Below are positions 6,101-8,024 of a stretch of DNA of 8,024 nt, in pieces; within the stretch, counting starts at the first letter, position 1, and every line of letters starts with the position of its first letter. Source of the DNA: DUMC01 sp035362115. Lineage in GTDB: Bacteria; Bacillota; Clostridia; Acetivibrionales; DUMC01. The stretch covers positions 1-8,024 of the forward strand of contig DAOSDD010000207.1 of assembly GCA_035362115.1 (NCBI GenBank). Direction: 5' to 3'. The position numbers were made by a program, and so were the translations under genes. Under the pieces are notes generated by a model. It was not told the origin of the DNA, did not search any database, and saw nothing but the letters and a program-made list of their open reading frames with translations.

Positions 6101-8024
6101 AAACAAAGGCAAATTACATTTATGCCCCAAATCAGGAACTGATAAAATCAGTTGCTGAGCTTAAGCCGGGAGAGACATTGTGGGGAGAGTATCAACTGAT
6201 TTCAGCAATAGAAGGGTTATTAAGCCTTAAGCAGTCTTATAACTTAAAAACCGGTGGAAATACAGACATTGAAGAAGAAATGAGTGCCATATCTGTCCCG
6301 GAAAACTCACCGGACAATGCTCCCGTGTTAAACCAGGAAAATAAAGATGACGGTACAGTCAACTTAAGCTGGGAACAGGTTGAAGGTGCGCTTGGATACA
6401 AGATATATAGAATAAGAGAAGACCTGCGTATTTCCATGGATCCGGAAGAATTGGTTTATAGCTGTAGACTTGAAGGTCTGCCCGGAGAATTGTCTGAAGA
6501 CATATCTGTAAATCTTCCTGAACCTGACGGGCCAAAGGATTATGTAATTAATACACTTATAGCGGATGGGGAAGATGTAAAAGAAGTAACTCTTCATGCA
6601 ATAACCGGTTTTTCCTGGATTGAAAATGCAGCTGAGCCCACCATAACCGTTGAACCTGAAACCCTTATTGTGGGAAGAGAAACAGAACTACTTGTCACTG
6701 CAAAAGAAGGCGGAAAGCCTGTTCATATCATTGCTAATCCGGCAGAAAGGCCTTCTTACCGCATCAATGGAACTATTGATATAGGAGACTTAGCCAAAAA
6801 TCAGAGACTAAACGATAATGGGCAGGTAAGGGTTGTTGTGAAGCCTGAAAAGCCCGGACCCATTGAAATAAAATCCTATCTCCTGGGTCGATTCATTACC
6901 CGGAAAACAATTAATGCGGTTTTACCGGAAGAGCCTAAACAACCTCAGGGGCTTAAGGCTTCGAAGGGTGATAGAAAGGCCAAGTTGACCTGGTTCCCCA
7001 ACAGTGAACCGGAAGTGAAGGGATACTATATATACCGGGTAATAGATAACATATGGACAAAAATACACCCGGGAATTTATAAATGTGATAGAAGTGAAGG
7101 ACTTGTCAGCTATGAAGTTACAGGATTAAATGACAACACAACCTACACTTTCCAGGTATCTGCAGTAGATGCATTTAACAGGGAATCTGTTCCCTCAAAA
7201 CCTGCACAGGTAACGCTGACTATACCTGAAGACACAATAGCACCATGGGTTGTTGGCAGTAATCCTGTCAGCCGGCAGAAGGATGTACCTGTTGACACTA
7301 AAATAATACAAATCTTTTTCAGCGAGAATATTGCATTATGGGAAACTTATGAGAATATCGAGGTTAAAGCAGGGGACGTTACTGTAGAATTCATAGCAGA
7401 AGCTGAAATAGGAACAAATATCCTTACTATTACATTAAATGAAGAACTGCCATTAAAAACACATTGCCAGGTTTTTATTCCTGAAGGTGCAGTAAGAGAT
7501 AAATCCTTTAATGAACTTAAAAGTGAGAACAAAGGTGACTATGCCTATAAGTTGGAATTTTTTACTGAAGCTGAGAATGATACAATTTGTCCTATGTTAA
7601 TTGCTGCAAGTCCAAAGGAAAATGCCCAATCAGTAACTGTTCATTCAACAATTTTCCTTTATTTTAGCGAGAAGATTGATGAAGGACCGGCTTATGATAA
7701 TATCATGATAACTGCAAACGGCATAGCTGTTCCACATTCAAAAGAAATTAATGGTGCCAAGATAATCATTAAACCATTAAGCGAGCCAACCTATAAAGGT
7801 GTGCTGCCATACAACAGCAAGATAGAAATCTTTGTACCGGAGGGAGCAGTAGTTGATAGTGCAGGCAATGTGTTAAAGAATCAACATGGTTTAAAGTTTT
7901 ATACCGATACCGTTCCGGATCTAAATGCCCCTAAAATTATAAGAATGAAGCCCTCGGCCAATAGCAGAGATTTACCTTTGGATACCGAGCTTAATATATA
8001 TTTCAGCGAGAGAATTAAAGAAGG
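1..8024 (+). CDS. Giant multi-domain extracellular FN3/Ig-like/PKD/Big_5 protein, partial at both ends
   Basis: Frame 1 is open from the first to the last base with no stop codon, interrupted only by the N run at 3204-3303, and the translation is protein-like throughout. About 2,640 residues are readable (numbering here is base/3, counting the N run as 34 positions, residues 1068-1101). Domain order: Ig tail, eight FN3 modules alternating with Ig-like modules (residues 1-1598), PKD (1599-1684), carboxypeptidase-regulatory-like fold (1685-1771), an unrecognised region with two CARDB-like folds (1772-2100), degenerate FN3, invasin-like Ig, FN3 (2101-2410), then three Big_5 modules (2411 to end). 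I see no catalytic motif, membrane segment or SLH repeat. Six cysteines (1003, 1244, 2155, 2362, 2489, 2530) fit an exported Gram-positive protein. Start, signal peptide, RBS and anchor are outside the window. Role as a cell-surface stalk, adhesin or scaffold is inference; the open frame is certain, the function is not. Confidence 0.97.
145..417 (+). other. FN3 module 1
   Basis: Residues 49-139. It opens with a P-P-V-P linker, has the strand-B motif F-T-W-D (W69) followed by V-E-G-A-E-K-Y-Y-L, and ends with T-L-R-S-V-D-x-x-G-N-Q-S, the usual F/G strand ending of bacterial FN3 domains. Slightly diverged from the others because strand F is Y-I-F-T-L rather than Y-Y-Y. FN3 domains in secreted bacterial proteins act as spacers or carbohydrate-proximal linkers; no binding function can be read here. 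Confidence 0.85.
418..660 (+). other. Glucodextranase-B-like Ig module inserted in the first pair
   Basis: Residues 140-220. The pattern is Y-V-L-K-G-T-T-V-P-G-A-V-V-K-V-N-G, then a turn with E-G-G-K-F-S-Y, then N-S-F-T-I-A. This is the strand pattern of short bacterial Ig-like domains of the glucodextranase B / Big_6-Big_9 kind (G-x-V-x-V-N-G ... D-G-x-F). It occurs once in the window and accounts for the extra 75-80 residues between FN3 1 and FN3 2. The assignment among the related Ig families is uncertain. Confidence 0.65.
661..984 (+). other. Ig-like module 1 of the dyad array
   Basis: Residues 221-328. It has the F-T-P-N-N-N-A-Y-F-S-G opening strand region, a diverged mid-module E-E-L-P-W (W789 codon region at base 808-810), and the diagnostic G-S-Y-K-F-R-L-L-V-W-D-R-A-G-N near residues 298-312. 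It ends V-W-N-I-D-N-T-R-P, which leads straight into FN3 2. The Trp sits at residue 270. Confidence 0.7.
985..1266 (+). other. FN3 module 2
   Basis: Residues 329-422. This is one of the clearest FN3 domains: P-E-P-P-T-N-L-T-A opening, I-I-L-S-W-D with W348, Y-K-L-Y-R-S in strand C, and G-V-T-Y-Y-Y-V-V-T-A-I-D in strand F (residues 393-404) followed by E-N-E-S-E-Y-S-N. Confidence 0.93.
1267..1599 (+). other. Ig-like module 2 with an Asp-box-like motif
   Basis: Residues 423-533. It starts with the linker D-I-T-P-P, carries F-I-L-E-Y-S-N-D-N-G-A-S-W at residues 461-473, and then G-D-Y-I-F-R-F-S-A-V-D-Y-S-G-N. S-N-D-N-G-A-S-W (466-473) fits the Asp-box pattern S-x-D-x-G-x-(T/S)-W. Related to the Ig modules of bacterial surface proteins; the exact family is not assigned. 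Confidence 0.75.
1600..1884 (+). other. FN3 module 3
   Basis: Residues 534-628. It has I-Q-N-L-T-A opening, S-I-I-L-E-W-E with W552, S-S-Y-D-I-M-R-S strand C, and K-T-F-Y-Y-K-V-V in strand F. After strand F the usual D-x-x-G-N-x-S turn is replaced by a Tyr/Pro-rich stretch (D-S-Y-Y-P-Y-P-N-Q-S). Confidence 0.9.
1885..2217 (+). other. Ig-like module 3 with an exact Asp-box
   Basis: Residues 629-739. Linker D-I-T-P-P, then V-V-F-L-G-S-Q-D-G-G-A-T-W-E-P-L, where residues 671-678 fit the Asp-box consensus S-x-D-x-G-x-T-W exactly. The late strand is G-E-I-L-V-K-I-I-V-K-D-E-A-G-N, and the module exits through T-W-N-L-D-L-Y-V into FN3 4. Confidence 0.75.
2218..2505 (+). other. FN3 module 4
   Basis: Residues 740-835. 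S-P-A-T-N-L opening, G-D-G-S-I-L-I-E-W-D with W758, Y-N-V-M-R-S strand C, and T-G-K-T-Y-Y-Y-V-I-R-S-R-D-N-F-G-N-E-T strand F/G. The G-D-G-S-I-L-I-E-W stretch closely resembles G-E-G-S-I-I-L-E-W of FN3 3, making these two the most similar pair in the array by eye. Confidence 0.92.
2506..2838 (+). other. Ig-like module 4
   Basis: Residues 836-946. Linker D-E-I-P-P, then A-E-I-E-Y-S-V-D-G-E-N-W-T (a shortened form of the Asp-box-like turn seen in modules 2 and 3), a W-N-L-I-D-L-V-S-G-N-Y-K-I-R-Y strand pair, and D-G-A-G-N. It exits through Y-Y-V-D-R-T-G-P. Confidence 0.75.
2839..3132 (+). other. FN3 module 5
   Basis: Residues 947-1044. P-S-A-P-G-N-L-L-A opening, I-G-L-V-W-E with W966, S-Y-Y-I-Y-R-A strand C, G-I-T-Y-F-Y-K-V-T-S-V-D strand F and a G-P-A-S-N ending. 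It holds the first cysteine of the window (C1003) in the loop before strand E. Confidence 0.92.
3133..3203 (+). other. Ig-like module 5, truncated by the assembly gap
   Basis: Residues 1045-1067 are the linker T-T-P-P and the first strands (V-V-T-L-I-E-P-D) of another Ig module. The remaining 80-90 residues, including the expected W turn and D-x-A-G-N strand, fall in the N run. Confidence 0.7.
3204..3303. other. Assembly gap, 100 N
   Basis: Exactly 100 N, the conventional placeholder for a scaffold join of unknown size. It interrupts an Ig-like module: the left flank is the first 22 or so residues of the module, the right flank is already the first strand of the next FN3. Frame 1 continues on both sides. 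Module spacing elsewhere in the gene implies that 79-87 residues are missing here, so the true length should be near 235-260 bases. Confidence 0.98.
3304..3570 (+). other. FN3 module 6
   Basis: Residues 1102-1190. Begins immediately after the N run with P-S-V-T-G-L-K-G, then D-I-V-L-E-W with W1120. Strand F is G-V-D-Y-R-F-R-V-T-A-F-D followed by K-M-G-N-Q-G-E-P. The N-terminal proline linker is probably nearly complete, so almost the whole domain is present. Confidence 0.9.
3571..3897 (+). other. Ig-like module 6
   Basis: Residues 1191-1299. Linker D-S-T-P-P, V-K-K-L-I-L-E-Y-S-V-D-M-I-N-W in the middle, E-N-W-D-V-S-S-L-A-E-G-D-Y-F-V-R-A-L-A-E-D-E-A-G-N in two parts later, and exit V-D-H-T-K-P. 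One cysteine, C1244. Confidence 0.75.
3898..4176 (+). other. FN3 module 7
   Basis: Residues 1300-1392. P-A-A-P-F-D-L opening, Y-I-E-V-M-W-K with W1319, F-F-K-L-W-R-S strand C, and T-G-K-T-Y-Y-Y-K-V-T-V-V-D strand F followed by D-N-E-S-E-P-S-E. Confidence 0.92.
4177..4521 (+). other. Ig-like module 7
   Basis: Residues 1393-1507. Linker D-K-I-A-P, A-L-F-S-I-S-F-S-D-D strand B, M-K-V-E-Y-R-K then an enlarged acidic glycine loop (G-S-G-D-G-D-D-S-W) in place of the S-x-D-G-x-x-W turn, and G-R-Y-K-V-R-V-T-V-E-D-S-A-G-N. It is the last Ig module of the dyad array. Confidence 0.75.
4522..4794 (+). other. FN3 module 8, last of the dyad array
   Basis: Residues 1508-1598. P-P-K-P-T-I-T-A opening, A-S-L-N-W with W1526, M-Y-K-L-Y-R strand C, and G-I-R-Y-Y-Y-Y-V-R-A-Y-D-I-Y-G-N strand F with four consecutive Tyr (1572-1575). 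It is followed by a PKD domain instead of another Ig-like module. Confidence 0.9.
4795..5052 (+). other. PKD domain
   Basis: Residues 1599-1684. The signature is clear: A-D-A-G-D near the start, F-D-G-T-L-S-S-D, S-Y-H-W-D-F-G-D-G (1634-1642), then P-T-H-S-Y-N-A-V-G-D-Y-T-A-T-L-T-V-T-D in two strands. PKD domains are extracellular beta-sandwiches that mostly serve as spacers or weak ligand-binding modules in secreted enzymes and S-layer proteins. Bases 4801-5040 count 114 G+C of 240 (47.5%), richer than the flanking lines (about 33-40%). Confidence 0.95.
5053..5313 (+). other. Carboxypeptidase-regulatory-like (transthyretin-like) domain
   Basis: Residues 1685-1771. The strand pattern is L-E-V-K-V-I-D-D-V-T-G-E-L-L-P-G-S-S-V-V-I, then T-T-N-S-V-G-A-A-F-V-I-A-P-P-G-D-Y-E-V-Y-A, and finally V-T-M-V-R-G-Q-K-N-T-V-M-I-R-L. 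This is the D-x-x-T-G-x-x-x-x-G-x-x-V ... T-x-x-x-G-x-x ... P-G-x-Y-x-V order of the CarboxypepD_reg fold, although the canonical T-D-x-x-G-x-F-x turn is changed to T-N-S-V-G-A-A-F. A structural spacer role is usual for this fold. Confidence 0.8.
5314..5637 (+). other. Unrecognised segment between the regulatory-like domain and the CARDB-like folds
   Basis: Residues 1772-1879. I do not recognise a family. It contains a short predicted helix (D-I-D-E-I-I-A-A-G-I-D-I near 1784-1795), an N-A-Y-K-F-E-I-G-L-G-F strand, a K-I-I-I-R-E-R-I strand and a G-R-I-F-F-G-E-K-I strand. Composition is still that of an exported beta-rich protein and the frame is unbroken. The phrase around A-G-I-D-I-T-D-P-A-N-Q-N looks like a conserved entry loop, which a profile search could confirm. 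Confidence 0.5.
5638..5967 (+). other. CARDB/NEW3-like Ig fold, copy A
   Basis: Residues 1880-1989. Strand pattern F-D-I-G-L-T-I-Q-N (1892-1900), a strand with A-R-L-T-I-P-D-G-L-S-L, the turn I-P-G-G-E-S-K-S-V-N-W-I-I-R-G, then G-E-Y-R-L-K-A-E-F-N-G. A strand ending in x-x-N, a P-G-x-S/T turn before an aromatic, and G-x-Y-x-L are typical of CARDB, APHP and NEW3 adhesion-type folds. Family assignment is inference. Confidence 0.5.
5968..6300 (+). other. CARDB/NEW3-like Ig fold, copy B
   Basis: Residues 1990-2100. It repeats the logic of copy A: Y-N-L-K-L-G-I-E-N-I-S, then Y-N-L-S-L-E-L-L-E, then L-K-P-G-E-T-L-W-G-E-Y-Q-L-I. The x-P-G-E-T-x-x-W turn matches P-G-G-E-S-x-S-V-N-W of copy A. The end is acidic and low in structure (T-D-I-E-E-E), probably a linker. 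Confidence 0.45.
6301..6630 (+). other. Degenerate FN3-like module 9
   Basis: Residues 2101-2210. The first half is recognisable FN3: G-T-V-N-L-S-W-E-Q-V-E-G-A-L-G-Y-K-I-Y-R. The second half has an enlarged loop (2138-2178) and a Y-V-I-N-T-L-I-A-D-G-E strand in place of the Tyr-rich strand F. It contains C2155. It could be a diverged FN3 or a hybrid with the following module. Confidence 0.6.
6631..6927 (+). other. Invasin/Big_1-like Ig module
   Basis: Residues 2211-2309. P-T-I-T-V-E-P-E-T-L-I-V-G-R-E-T-E-L-L-V-T-A is the entry strand pair, followed by K-E-G-G-K-P-V, N-D-N-G-Q-V-R-V-V-V and K-P-G-P-I-E-I-K. The order V-G-x-x-x-x-L-x-V-T-A, G-K-P-V, G-x-x-x-V-x-V, K-x-G-x-I-x-I is that of the Ig-like domains grouped with invasin. 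Only one copy is present. Confidence 0.55.
6928..7230 (+). other. FN3 module 10
   Basis: Residues 2310-2410. P-Q-G-L-K-A-S opening, A-K-L-T-W-F strand B, V-K-G-Y-Y-I-Y-R-V strand C, V-S-Y-E-V-T-G-L-N-D-N-T-T-Y-T-F in strands E and F, then V-S-A-V-D-A-F-N-R-E-S. It is the textbook FN3 pattern and joins the upstream modules to the Big_5 array. Confidence 0.92.
7231..7578 (+). other. Big_5 (SbsA Ig-like) module 1
   Basis: Residues 2411-2526. D-T-I-A-P linker, S-N-P-V-S-R-Q-K-D-V-P-V-D-T-K-I-I-Q-I-F-F-S-E (the P-x-x-x-x-x-x-V-P-V-D-x-x-I-x-I-x-F-S-E hallmark in two parts), N-I-L-T-I-T-L-N-E-E-L-P-L-K-T, and V-F-I-P-E-G-A-V-R-D, ending in F-F-T-E. Family known from S-layer and adhesin-like proteins, where it forms the extracellular stalk. 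Confidence 0.92.
7579..7911 (+). other. Big_5 (SbsA Ig-like) module 2
   Basis: Residues 2527-2637. D-T-I-C-P linker, S-P-K-E-N-A-Q-S-V-T-V then L-Y-F-S-E-K-I, A-K-I-I-I-K-P-L, I-F-V-P-E-G-A-V-V-D-S-A-G-N and an F-Y-T-D-T end. The F-S-E triplets of modules 1 and 2 are 115 residues apart. Here the usual P-x-D-T strand is V-T-V-H-S-T. Confidence 0.92.
7912..8024 (+). other. Big_5 (SbsA Ig-like) module 3, cut by window end
   Basis: Residues 2638-2674 plus two bases of a Gly codon. N-A-P linker, K-P-S-A-N-S-R-D-L-P-L-D-T-E-L-N and I-Y-F-S-E-R-I. The F-S-E triplet is 113 residues after that of module 2, so the array period is about 114 residues and continues past the window. Confidence 0.85.

Noticed and set aside
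5787..6597. Three minus-strand open frames of 66-77 codons, two overlapping each other
   Set aside because: They lie within the continuous + frame, overlap one another in different frames, and have low-complexity Ser/Phe/Ile-rich translations typical of antisense shadows.
7347..7532. Minus-strand open frame of 61 codons
   Set aside because: It is antisense to Big_5 module 1, whose hallmark motifs are clear on the + strand.
1..8024. Hidden regulatory elements, attachment sites, CRISPR-like repeats, RNA genes or terminators
   Set aside because: The whole readable window is protein-coding in one frame. I found no regularly spaced direct repeats, no tRNA-like or rRNA-like sequence and no GC-rich hairpin followed by a T run.

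Overview
The window lies entirely inside one very large protein-coding gene on the + strand. Frame 1 reads from base 1 to base 8024 without a stop codon, apart from a run of 100 N at 3204-3303. Both ends of the gene are outside the window. About 2,640 residues of one protein can be read. There is no start codon, signal peptide, promoter, terminator, stop codon, RNA gene, mobile element or CRISPR array in view.

The DNA is AT-rich (about 40% G+C judged from a few lines) and uses many ATA, AGA/AGG and GGA codons. The protein is exported-looking, has only six cysteines, and is built of beta-sandwich modules. This fits a low-GC Gram-positive bacterium, most likely of class Clostridia, where giant multi-domain cell-surface proteins are common. 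The taxonomic call is an inference from composition and architecture. The run of exactly 100 N suggests a draft scaffold with a join of unknown length.

Layout. (1) Bases 1-4794 hold a long array in which a fibronectin type III (FN3) module alternates with a second Ig-like module of about 110 residues. One FN3+Ig pair is about 205 residues. The array opens with the tail of an Ig module and contains eight FN3 modules. An extra 80-residue glucodextranase-B-like module sits in the first pair. (2) Bases 4795-5313 hold a clear PKD domain followed by a carboxypeptidase-regulatory-like beta-sandwich. (3) Bases 5314-6300 hold a region I do not firmly recognise; its second part looks like two CARDB/NEW3-type Ig folds in tandem. 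(4) Bases 6301-7230 hold a degenerate FN3, an invasin-like Ig module and a regular FN3. (5) Bases 7231-8024 hold at least three SbsA-type Ig modules (Big_5), the last cut by the window end.

No catalytic domain is visible. The readable part looks like a long stalk of an extracellular protein; any catalytic, binding or anchoring parts would be in the missing ends. The strongest sequence-derived observations are the regular 205-residue dyad, and the prediction from it that the assembly gap is really about 235-260 bases rather than 100.
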